Shown: positions 22,945 through 31,493 of the stretch, in pieces
How positions within the stretch are numbered: position 1 is the first letter of the stretch
Layout of the letters: each line of letters opens with the position of its first letter
DNA from: Gymnopilus junonius
Lineage: Eukaryota; Basidiomycota; Agaricomycetes; Agaricales; Galerinaceae
Assembly (NCBI GenBank): GCA_015501075.1
Contig: JADNYJ010000341.1
Location: forward strand, 1-34,266
Length of the DNA: 34,266 bases
Reading direction: 5' to 3'
Translations under genes and position numbers: made by a program
Notes under the pieces: generated by a model
Seen by the model: only the letters and a program-made list of their open reading frames with translations
Databases searched by the model: none
What the model was told of the DNA's origin: nothing

Positions 22945-25043
22945 CTAAAGCTTGTCCAATTTACCAAGATATTCTCCTGCTATTTCACTCCACTCAATAT
23001 CGTCATCGTCGTGAATGTCGTCCTCATTCGCAGGTTGAAATGGGAAGTGCGCAGTCCATTCTGTAAATTTTGGCTTATCGCTCCATACCTCAGCAGCCGA
23101 TATCTGCCCAACTACGTCGTTCATGGTTCGGAGGGTTTGAGTGGCAGCCTATTGCAAAGCGTGGGTTATTTTTTTATGGTCATATTTGATACAACTTACC
23201 TGTAACGCAATAGGCATCCAGAATCCCGAAGTCCAGTGCAACAGAAGGAGAACTAACAAACAATTTAGGAGAGTAGCCACTCTTCCATTGTTCGAATCAT
23301 TGTCGATATGACCTTTCGCCTTTTTGATCTATATTCATAAGTACATATTGGATGTCTGTCGTGCATACTGTATCCGGCCCGGTAACGGGTCACATATAGA
23401 AACGGGTCAAATGCATATTGCTCGACCAATTCTCAATCTTTTTGCAAGCGGTCTGCTGCAACTTATAGGGTCAAATCACCAGAATATGGATCAATGTTTA
23501 AAGTTCGCAAAAATTTGAGGTATTAAGTTGTAAATTTCTTAATACTGTGACACTTGGCAAAAATCTGACCTGCAATGAGCACTTGATGCCACTCTACTGA
23601 AAGATACAATGAACGTTGACAGGCATAAAACCGCCTGAAACTTGATATAGTATACAGGAGTCCTTCAAAAAATTTTGAGGCACAGAAGAGGGTCCTGTGT
23701 AGTGCAAATTCTGCAACTATCTGTGGATCACATGCCAAAGCCCTAAATCTGATGAAATTTGTTACCAAGATTGCCTACTCAGAAGAGATCTCCAAAACCT
23801 GAAATTTATAAGGTACATTTATATTGATGTAAATAGTCTCCTGTGATTTTTTTCAGATTTTTAGCGCAAATACCGAGCGAGAAAAAAGAGGTCTGACCCG
23901 TTACCGGGGATCTGACCAATTTGGACTCTCCATCAGAAAATGTTCACTGCTTGCAATAGTTTACTCATAGAGCTCCAAAAATTAGATATTCACATAACTC
24001 GCATTCTAGGTCACCGAATGGTACAGGTTTGCCCGTATTTCGTTGAGATACTGGCTAGCAATGGGTGTAAAAGTGCTAGACTGACCCATTACCGGGCCGG
24101 ATATAGTATCTCTTACCGGTTTTTCCCATACAGTAATCTCAGACATCCCTGCAGAACTGCCGCTTGCAATGAAGTGAGCATCGGATGTCGTCGTCGTCTG
24201 CTCTAATTCTCAGAAAATTTTGGTAAAATTGTATCATGACACACCCCAATAGCCTGGACCTCAACTGTTTTGCGTGCAGGCACCAAAACTTGGATTGGAG
24301 TGGATGATGACATGGAGAAGACGTAGACTTTGCCGTGATCACTTCCGCACACAATCGCTGAAGCCTGCTCCGCAAAAGCCCCATCCTTAACACACTTTTT
24401 CTTGCTTGGAATAATAAATGTATAGGAGGGCAATGAGCACGGTAAGTTGTACAAGTCGAAGCCTTTTGATAAGTTGTTGACAAGTAACAGCTTCCCCGAG
24501 GAACAAATGGATGCATATCCACTTCATTGTCTTAGTAATTACCAAACAAATGTGTTGACCATACTCACATCCCTGATTTCAGGACCTTTCGCCAATCCTC
24601 TTGAGAGGTCTCGACGTCACGGCAAACCCTTCACAAGTTATTCTCCATATATCTGTCCGATGCAGTATGAAAATTGCCTTACATTTCTCCAGTCTCAAGC
24701 ACAAAGATGAGAATCTTTCTCCCTCCATCATAGAACTGAATTGAATGCGGTATGCAAACCTTTTTGTTCTCATCAGATCTCGCTGACCACGACTCTGTCA
24801 TTGTTCCTAAATATTTCACTAATGAATTGAATAATTTCAGGGATAGCATTAGGACTCACCATTCCGACCGATATTGTACATGGCAATATGGCCGTGATGA
24901 CTTGTTATCGCAAGGCGAGAGGTCTTTGTGTCAAAGGCTATCGACTCCACAGGATCGCTAGCCTCGAATACTCGATTACTTGCCAGTTCGACCCAGGACG
25001 ACCGTAATTGTCCTGAACCTTTATTGTTTATGAGACTGACCAT
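22945..25043 (-). CDS. WD40-repeat protein with C-terminal membrane segment, probably N-terminally truncated
   Basis: Seven exons with consistent phases: 25043-24860, 24782-24683, 24628-24569, 24521-24245, 24200-24117, 23328-23200, 23148-22945, giving 345 aa. WD40-type blades are visible in DPVESIAFDTKTSRLAITSH, CIPHSIQFYDGGRKILIFVL and AFAEQASAIVCGSDHGKVYV, followed by IASGSSAGMSEITVWEKP. Exon 6 encodes a hydrophobic helix (LLNCLLVLLLLHW then GFWMPIAL), and an acidic tail follows. Agaric relatives I recall carry more N-terminal blades, so the 5' part seems lost; the ATG at 25043 is only the first usable one. Two acceptors need choosing: CAATGAAG at 24522 and TTAGAG at 24201 restore the frame. 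The intron before exon 6 is 788 nt because it holds a MITE. Function is unknown; a membrane-anchored scaffold is an inference. Confidence 0.7.
23373..24101. mobile_element. 729 bp TA-flanked MITE inside a WD40 intron
   Basis: Terminal inverted repeats TCCGGCCCGGTAACGGGTCA (23373-23392) and its partner at 24082-24101 match at 19 of 20 positions (CGGGTCA versus TGGGTCA). TA lies on both sides (23371-23372, 24102-24103), the target duplication of Tc1/mariner-type elements. A further copy of TGACCCGTTACCGGGG is at 23894-23909. No transposase frame is inside. Removing it with one TA leaves a 57 nt intron, the normal size here, which supports these boundaries. Confidence 0.75.
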
Positions 25044-25240
25044 GACAACACACTTGCAATGAAGTGCGTAGTGCGTATATAGTAAGTGCGTAAAATGGTA
25101 AGTGTGATCGATCATGCACATCATGTTGTGTTCGGCGTTACTAGGGAAAGGACAAAAGAATTCAATAACTATGAAATACAATGATTTGACAGCCCTTTAT
25201 AAGTACATTGAAATTGTGTCCAAACTCATAAATCTGTACC
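25044..25240. promoter_or_regulatory. Divergent spacer between WD40 and the next gene
   Basis: 197 bp with no recognised gene. If the WD40 gene had more 5' exons they would have to lie here or beyond, and I cannot find them. Confidence 0.35.
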
Positions 25241-26196
25241 ATGGATGCCCAGATCGAAAATCATCTACCGCTCATCACATCCAGGCTTGTGTTTGCTCCC
25301 AAAGTCTTTCCAGCTCCTCTGACCATTACTTCACAAATGGAATTTCCGTTTATAAATATAGAAACACGAGACAATTCCCCTGCTCCTGAAAATGGAGAAA
25401 ATCGACTCCGGACTGAAACTCCTGCCAGGCGGGCGACTACTCCTAGACAAGCTAGTACTCCGAAGGTTCATGCAACCACTCCAAGACCTGAGGCCGGGCC
25501 ATCAAGTGCACGAGAAAATAGGGTCGCTTTCGATGAAAAGATGGAGCTGGACTCCCTTAGTTCACTGACAGGAGACGAGGATACAGGGGAGAGTGAGAGG
25601 AAGGAAGTGGGGAGGTGGTTGGTGAAAGTGAGAAAGGCGGTAATGGATTGATTTCAAAAACCAAAGGGTGAAGCGTCGCATCCTGGGCGCGGATATAACC
25701 TTTTCAAGACTTTGGTATGGAACCAGAGAACATATAATTCTGTGCTAGTAAGTAAGTCATAGCATATGAGTGAATTCGTGTCTCAACAAACAACAAGGAA
25801 CTTGTCACCAAGTTGGCTAAGGAAAAACTCGACACAACCCGGAGCTATCACAGCCAGAGTAAGAAGGCAATGCATAGACTTATAGAAGCGGTCAGTCACT
25901 AAAGCTTCGCATAGAGTAATTGAGGCTTACCAGATAATTAGGTGCGAAAGGAGTACAAATTTATAGAGGACTATGACAATGATTGGCCGGTGCACAATAT
26001 GTTGAAGACCTATCTCAAGAATAGTTCTCAAACAGCCCGAAATGCAAGAGGAAGAGAAACTGCCGAAAAGATTGACAGGGTAAGTGAATCCGTCTCAAGA
26101 GATATCAGATAATATTGATTAGTACTTCAGATCGGAAATGGTCCTCAATGCGAAGCAAGGTTTAGTGAGAGCGACCAAGTAGATACCCATTTTTGA
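25241..26196 (+). pseudogene. Agaric-expanded hypothetical protein (GEAxxPGRGYxL family), one in-frame TGA
   Basis: Four exons, 25241-25747, 25798-25890, 25942-26079 and 26131-26196, are all in phase apart from a TGA at 25649-25651 in VMD*FQKPKGEA. The N-terminal ~100 residues are Pro/Thr/Ser-rich (TPARRATTPRQASTP). The conserved part is GEASHPGRGYNLFKTLVWNQ, then VTKLAKEKLDTTRSY, then VRKEYKFIEDYDNDWPVHNM. I know this layout from many hypothetical proteins in agaric genomes; they have no assigned function. CGA to TGA is the simplest cause of the stop. Two core hairpins (H5, H6) follow 115-210 bp after the final stop. Confidence 0.6.
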
Positions 26197-26310
26197 TTGT
26201 TGTATATATGATTTTGGAGCTCGACAGAGAAGCTGAGTCAAAGCTGAGTCGACAGAACAAATTGACATCCATACAGTGGAGTGCTGCTCTTGAGATCACA
26301 AGGAATGCGA

Positions 26311-26334
26311 TTTATTTTGAGCAACCAAAATAAA
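26311..26334 (+). repeat. Core hairpin H5
   Basis: Core TGAGCAACCA at 26318-26327. Arms TTTATTT and AAATAAA are perfect. Confidence 0.85.
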
Positions 26335-26381
26335 GGACGTCCTACCAAGAAGCGGCTGTTCTTGAGATTGCCAGAAATGAG

Positions 26382-26407
26382 GTTTATTTTGGGCAACCAA
26401 AATAAAC
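26382..26407 (+). repeat. Core hairpin H6
   Basis: Core TGGGCAACCA at 26390-26399. Arms GTTTATTT and AAATAAAC are perfect (8 bp). With G at the variable position the core itself can fold as TGG-GCAA-CCA. Confidence 0.85.
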
Positions 26408-26557
26408 TACATCTTAAGGAACCTTGGTGGCGAGTGGGTCGTGCATGCAGATTGGTTGTTCAAGTCATGTTGTGTTTGGCAACAAACTCGCACGTGCACT
26501 TGGACGCATTTAGGAAGCTCTCTCTCTCTACCCCCTACCCTACCCACCTGTGCTCTG

Positions 26558-26583
26558 GCGTGTTCTGGTTGCTCAGATCACGC
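26558..26583 (-). repeat. Core hairpin H7
   Basis: Plus TGGTTGCTCA at 26566-26575 (minus TGAGCAACCA). Arms GCGTGTTC and GATCACGC pair with one mismatch. Confidence 0.8.
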
Positions 26584-26602
26584 TATGGTACCCTGCCGAA
26601 TT

Positions 26603-26628
26603 TTTCGATCTGGTTGCCCAAATCGAAA
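26603..26628 (-). repeat. Core hairpin H8
   Basis: Plus TGGTTGCCCA at 26611-26620 (minus TGGGCAACCA). Arms TTTCGAT and ATCGAAA are perfect after one unpaired base on each side of the core. Confidence 0.8.
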
Positions 26629-26728
26629 GACACTTAGGCCTTGCAATAGAGGATTAAACGTTCCAGAGGCTTGTCCATTATTTATAAAGTAAGTACAGGT
26701 ATATTCATTTGTTCATCATTCTCAGTGC

Positions 26729-27312
26729 TCAATGCCTTCGGAAGCAAAGGCGATCTGCCCCAACCGTTAGGCTTGACTGATCTATGCAAGACAAAAATCT
26801 GGACGGCATAAAGTAAGTATCTTTGAAACCAGGGTACAGCTGGGCTACTGAAGTACTCACTTCTTGACAGCGAAGTCGCTCTTCCAGCGTCTTTACCGCC
26901 CATATCGACCGGATTGGATGGATTTTTCTTTCCTATCCTCATTACAACAATATCGCCATTCCACTGGCCACCCAATTTCTGAAGAACCTTGTTATATTCG
27001 AGACCAATGGTTTTCTTGCACGAAATTTGAAACTCATGCGAGCTACGGCCCTCAAGGATGACCACTCTGTAGTCATAGATGTACGACCTGGGGAATATGT
27101 CTCCGAAAGCGCTGTGCATTTGTTTCAGTTTTGGAGCTGTGTCTTGGATCATGATATTGGCAAAAAAGGGTCGATCTTCATTCTGGCGGTACAATCTTCC
27201 TCTGAATGCAAAATATTTGACCTGACACACTGGTGAGTCCATAACTTAAATGTTTCTTGGTCTGAGAATTACTCACCCGCTTTGAAGCATGGATTGGAAT
27301 TTTTCGAGGCAT
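26729..27312 (-). CDS. Agaric-expanded hypothetical protein (FRGRLYR...VILEGRSSHEF family)
   Basis: Exon 1 is 27312-27277 (MPRKIPIHASKR) and exon 2 begins at 27221 with VKYFAFRGRLYRQNED; this acceptor keeps phase 0 and gives the expected YF-FR-R-Y start. The core has AFGDIFPRSYIYDYRVVILE, GRSSHEFQ, and GGQWNGDIVVMRIGKK then NMGG-like VDMGGKDAG. I recognise it as a small single-domain hypothetical protein common in agaric genomes, with no known function. The 3' end has two readings: a donor near 26861 (GTGAGTAC) leads to a last exon ending at TGA 26729-26731; without splicing the frame runs to 26682. No membrane segment or signal peptide. Hairpins H7 and H8 lie 100-170 bp beyond the stop in the sense orientation. 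Confidence 0.6.
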
Positions 27313-28393
27313 ATGTGATACTCAAGGGTTGAAGCTTTGAAGGGCGAGGTGGATGATGGGGTTTGGCTGGAAACGTTCAATGTCTACTCATTTGTATAAC
27401 CCATGTACATTGTCTATGTTCTACAATAAGTTGCGATGGAAATTGAGCAATGTAGGGACTTTTATCAATTTAGCTAGCTCGAATGATGGTGAATTATTGT
27501 TACACTGTGATAGAAATCACGCAATGGAAGGGAATTCCATATTGCCGACAGACTCCATTTCAAAATGATCGGGAATTATTGTTGCACTAGTATGGAGAGG
27601 TAGCCACCTTGCACTATTCACTTGCTGAAGATTTCACAATTAGTGAGCTTGGAGGACAAGGATAATGAGGAGACTTTATTATGCTATCCACATTATTGAA
27701 TATGTATGAAGTCGGAGAAGATTCCATATGGTATAACATTGCAATTTACTCCGATCATCATAGCTTTCAATTGATATACAATAGAATATGAGTGTGTGAT
27801 AAATAGATATTAACATATTGGTGAATGAAAAATGCAACATACTATGCCCCAAGTTCCCACTTTTCTTTTCGATTTTCGGGTACCCCGAAGCAATAATCAA
27901 GACACTCCGATGACTGAAGATGGTCCATTGAATCAAGATATTCCAAAAATCCCAATGGAAATTGTCGAGGACAGGTCTGCCCAACAGGAAGAGGTGTTGT
28001 TGAAATTATTAACATTTTTCGTTCTGGCTAATATGAATCCTAGGACCCAGGTGCCCCTGCATTCACAGCCACAGCCACACGTTATGTGCCTCGTCCTTTG
28101 GGACATGAACTGCAACGCGCTCATGTTTTCATGCACCCCTTGGCAGCAGAACAGTCGATAGTGACCATGGAGGTGAATGCTGCACCAGCTACCCATCGTA
28201 CCAATGCCTATGGACCTTGAGTCTATCTATGCTCAATCACAACAAGTGACTTCTCCCTCTCAACCTACTCCAACCCCAGAAACAACAGCAGCTCTGATGC
28301 ATACCATCCAGGTGAATATCCTAGTTCGCCTTCTATCCCATCACCACCAAATCGACCAATATACAGCCTCCGATTCAGTTCCCTTCCCCAGTC
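27313..28393. other. AT-rich spacer, possibly holding 5' exons of the next gene
   Basis: 27313-27830 shows no gene. Plus frames at 27832-28161 and 28177-28464 are Pro/Gln/Ser-rich and could be 5' parts of the family gene that follows, but frames and junctions are unclear. Confidence 0.35.
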
Positions 28394-30631
28394 ATGGCCC
28401 AGTCGGGTTCAGTCCCAGAACCGACCAGCACACCTCCACAATTCCAGACATCTCTATCGCGTGACCAGGTACCTATGGTCCGAAAGCGCCTAGCTGAAAG
28501 CAACACCAGTCGAGGAACAGTCATGAGGAAAAACACTGGTGTGCAGCCTCCTAGGATGCGCCCGAGGGAAGCAGCGACCGAGAAAACTTGCCTTATTGAA
28601 CAGCTGGACTTGACAACAAGGAAAATTATCAAGGAGAAGGATGAACAAATCGCGAAATTACAAGCCCAGGTATTTGTATACGGCCTATCCAGATTAAGAT
28701 TACGATTGACAATCGACAGGTCGACAATTACAAGGTAAAATGGGACACGTTTGCAGCATGAATGGATGAATTGGAAAAGAAGATCGCAGACAACACTCAC
28801 AATCCAGGAGATCGCCAAATCAGGTTGACCTCCAATCATTTACCAGCTCTGCTGACCATGATTTCCAGCATGGAGATGTCCCATGGCCAGTGGTGCTGAG
28901 GAGAAAGCAGCACATGTGGAAGTGGAGATGTCCAATGCGACTCTGCACAATACAAGTCAGTGTGATTCCCATATTCCAGCAGATGTTAATCAAGTAGAGA
29001 TGCCTTCCAACAATACAAACAACCACACCGAGCTCACCCAGGCACCGCTGGCATTTAAGGGCCAAGACATCAACATGGGCGGGCAACCAAATGAAGAGCC
29101 AGCTCAGGTACTGCAGGCGGTCGAAGACGAGGATGTCGACATGGGCGTGCAAACAGAAGAGAGACATGTAGAAGCGAGGAGAGAAAAGTATCACGAAGGG
29201 CCATTGAGTGAAGACGAAGACATTTTTGGCGGGATGACGATAGTGGAGACGAGGATGAAGATGCTGGAGACGAAGATGATGAAGACCCAGGGGAAGTGAG
29301 TACTTCCAGATCCTGGAAAACCGTGGCTGATTGTATGATAGGAGATGCATGGCAATGGCCAACCTTCAGTTCCAAAACCCATTCTCCATTTTCAAAGGCC
29401 CCGCGGGGGCGCTGGTCCTCATTACAAATAGATCCTCAGACGTCTTATACCGCCAATCCGACCCCGAATCCACCCCTGAATGTCGCATTTCAATCACTTA
29501 ACATAACGACGGAACAAATTGAGGTGATCACCCAGATGTGATGTGGTACAAAGCCAGAACACCTCGAAGCCACCGGTTACTGCATCAAAGAAAAAGAGGA
29601 ACGTATCTGGTATCATCGTGGAACAGATTGAGCGAGATACGGACCCAAGGAGGAATGTCTTAGTGGTGAGATAATTCCCCAAAAGTATGGATGCGAGCTG
29701 ATGGATTTAATAGGCTGCCGTGAGGAGCCACATGAATTCCTTGCTGAATATAAAGTGCGACAGAGAAATTCGATGGATTTCGCAGCCATCTAAAGAAAAG
29801 GTGGACGCATTCGCCGAAAGAGAAGGTCCTGGTCCAACTCTTGTCCCATTGGCACTGTTTTTCGCCTACAAAAAGAAGCATGCTTGGAATTTGGATCTGG
29901 GCAAGAAATTTTTCGACGATTTCTTTGAGCGGGAAGGGCCGAGGCTGCGGCTCAGAGAGAGAGAGTGGCCTATCATATATGAGATATTTTGGCAGGCTTC
30001 TCAAACCTCAAGAGGGAGTGGAAGAAATGGCAGCCAAAGGAAGGCGAGGACAAGACAGCAGTTAACCATTGCAATTCCGAGACGACCCGGGTGACGCTCA
30101 AGAGTAAAAGAAGGAATGCTAGGCGAAAACATGTAAGTGGAAGCAGTTTATCTTAGGATGAAAGACGCTTACTATTGGGAACCTCAGCTCAAACACCTTC
30201 GTGTAGCAATTACAGACGGAAACCAGATAAAGACCAACGGAACCAAGGATGATGTTTGGTATTTTCTCTGGCTAGTTGCAACTGAGCTTGGTATAGGGGG
30301 CATGAGTTCCAATGAAAGCAGCCCCGACACCGGTCGCAAATACGTCATAAAATCAGTCCCTTGGTGCAGCGAAGAACTGACTCCCTATCTCCAAATGATT
30401 GACAACGATTTTAACCGATACAACCGCTATGGAAATTGCAAGCCTGGCAACCCTTTTAGAGATCGAGTTCGATTACCAGGAGCGAAGGCGAGCACCAGAC
30501 CCGCAATCAGGGGCCTTCCGAGGAATTTCTACGATAAGACATGGTACGCCAACCTCACTAGCGAGGCAAAAGCCTTTCTTCAAGAAAGGCCCGAATTACC
30601 ATTCCCTGTGGTCGTTACCTATAATAATTAG
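28394..30631 (+). pseudogene. Agaric-expanded hypothetical gene A (coiled coil; GMSSNES; GLPRNFYD)
   Basis: Pieces in order: a coiled coil (IEQLDLTTRKIIKEKDEQIA, ending LQAQ) spliced at about 28671 to VDNYKVKWDTFAA, then a TGA at 28759-28761, then MDELEKKIADN. Next come an acidic linker (GPLSEDEDIFGG, then a frame change to DDDSGDEDEDAGDEDDEDPG) and a splice near 29663-29711 leading to NIKCDREIRWISQPSKEKVD and EGPGPTLVPL. The C-terminal domain has LGIGGMSSNESSPDTGRKY, WCSEELTPYLQMID, GNPFRDRVR and GLPRNFYDKTWYANL, ending at 30631. Frame changes occur near 29235, 30000 and 30125. I recognise the GMSSDES/GLPxxxYDxxW combination from large hypothetical-gene families in agaric genomes; function unknown. 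It precedes gene B in the same orientation. Confidence 0.6.
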
Positions 30632-30821
30632 AATATGACTCTTATCACAATAGCAAGCAGGGTACTCACAATATGAAAACGAGTATGTACTAACTCGAAT
30701 AATGATGGTTACTGCACGCTGAGCAGCTCATGAAATTGTTGAGGAGATATCAGGAATGGAGGTGCAGCCGAAAATGGCAACAGGTTGGCCGTAACGGTGA
30801 GTATGCATGAATGGAGGGACA

Positions 30822-30849
30822 TTGCTCTGTGCAACCAGAGGAATGTACA
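30822..30849 (+). repeat. Core hairpin H9
   Basis: Core TGTGCAACCA at 30831-30840. Arms ACATTGCTC and GAGGAATGT pair with one mismatch. Confidence 0.8.
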
Positions 30850-30910
30850 TATTTGCGGCATCAGTTGAGTGGTCGAAATTGTTTAAGGATGAGGTGAGAA
30901 CATCGGAAGG

Positions 30911-30938
30911 ACATTGCTCTGAGCAACCAGAGGAATGT
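30911..30938 (+). repeat. Core hairpin H10
   Basis: Core TGAGCAACCA at 30920-30929. Arms ACATTGCTC and GAGGAATGT; the stem extends by AAGG/CCTT across a one-base bulge. Confidence 0.8.
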
Positions 30939-31002
30939 GCCTTTTTGTGGCATTAAGTGGTCGATGTTGTCGTTGAACGAGGTCAGAGTGCCTGGAAGGA
31001 CC

Positions 31003-31024
31003 TTGCCCTGAGCAACCAGAGCAA
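31003..31024 (+). repeat. Core hairpin H11
   Basis: Core TGAGCAACCA at 31009-31018. Arms TTGCCC and GAGCAA pair with one mismatch. Confidence 0.7.
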
Positions 31025-31196
31025 TATCGGTGGGAAGTAATGGAAAAGGATAAGTGTGGCACTGGAGTCTTGCAAGTGCCTAGTGTGTTCCAGCGTGCAC
31101 GTGCTATTTGCGTGACAACATGGTGATACTGCAGGGTGCGCCAAATACAATCAAGTACGTTGGTAATTGTCGACTCTCACTTTCACCAACATTCTC

Positions 31197-31224
31197 GACG
31201 TGTTCTGGTTGCTCAGAGCACGTC
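31197..31224 (-). repeat. Core hairpin H12
   Basis: Plus TGGTTGCTCA at 31206-31215. Arms GACGTGTTC and GAGCACGTC pair with one T-G wobble. Confidence 0.8.
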
Positions 31225-31364
31225 TTCATCTTCTGACCTGATCCTCTATCCGCACTTCGTCAGATATTCGTAACCCTTTCTGTCAAGACCTGAACTGTCA
31301 CGCCAATTGCGTTTATTTCTCGATATCGGTCACTTCGAAAACCCATCCTCGTTTTGCTTCTTCG

Positions 31365-31390
31365 ACGTGTTCTGGTTGCTCAGAGCACGT
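31365..31390 (-). repeat. Core hairpin H13
   Basis: Plus TGGTTGCTCA at 31373-31382. Arms ACGTGTTC and GAGCACGT, the same stem as H12, 167 bp further on and about 105 bp before the start codon of gene B. Confidence 0.8.
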
Positions 31391-31493
31391 ATCTCTCATT
31401 TGTTGCCCTTATTGAACACCCGATTATAATTAATCTCCTATGTAAGCTCTTTCACTGGTCAATGTCGTCCTATCATCTTATTCCTTCTGAAGA

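Larger units (their letters stand above)
26281..26407 (+). repeat. Two-copy ~72 bp direct repeat carrying H5 and H6
   Basis: 26282-26341 and 26354-26413 align with shared TTCTTGAGAT/CTCTTGAGAT, AAATG or GAATG, TTTATTTTG and GCAACCAAAATAAA. The copies differ at the variable core base (A versus G). Confidence 0.7.
26197..26728. other. Convergent spacer with four core hairpins and a ~72 bp direct repeat
   Basis: Lies between the 3' ends of two convergent genes. H5 and H6 sit in a tandem duplication (see 26281-26407); H7 and H8 have the opposite orientation. A TCTCTCTCTACCCCCTACCC tract is at about 26520-26540. A 118-codon frame at 26281-26637 merely runs through these repeats. Two weaker relatives occur: TGGTTGTTCA near 26450 and GTTTG-GCAA-CAAAC near 26475. 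Confidence 0.5.
30816..31040 (+). repeat. 89 bp tandem repeat array, about 2.5 units
   Basis: Units begin at 30816, 30905 and 30994 (GGAGGGACATTGCTC, GGAAGGACATTGCTC, GGAAGGACCTTGCCC), exactly 89 bp apart. Each unit opens with a core hairpin; the first two share GCGGCAT/GTGGCAT and AGTGGTCGA further on. The third degenerates after the hairpin. Confidence 0.8.
30632..31493. other. Spacer between genes A and B with five core hairpins
   Basis: 862 bp without a gene. H9-H11 are in the left part, as an 89 bp tandem array in the sense of gene A; H12 and H13 are in the right part, in the opposite orientation, upstream of gene B. Confidence 0.6.

Noticed and set aside
25640..25665. Two compensating indels in the gene at 25.2 kb
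   Set aside because: On re-reading, the frame is continuous through this point and only the TGA at 25649-25651 interrupts it.
26281..26637. 118-codon plus-strand frame
   Set aside because: Its sequence is generated by the hairpin direct repeat and a CT tract; no protein family resemblance.
29083..29092. CGGGCAACCA within gene A
   Set aside because: First core base differs and flanking bases do not pair; it lies in a readable coding stretch.
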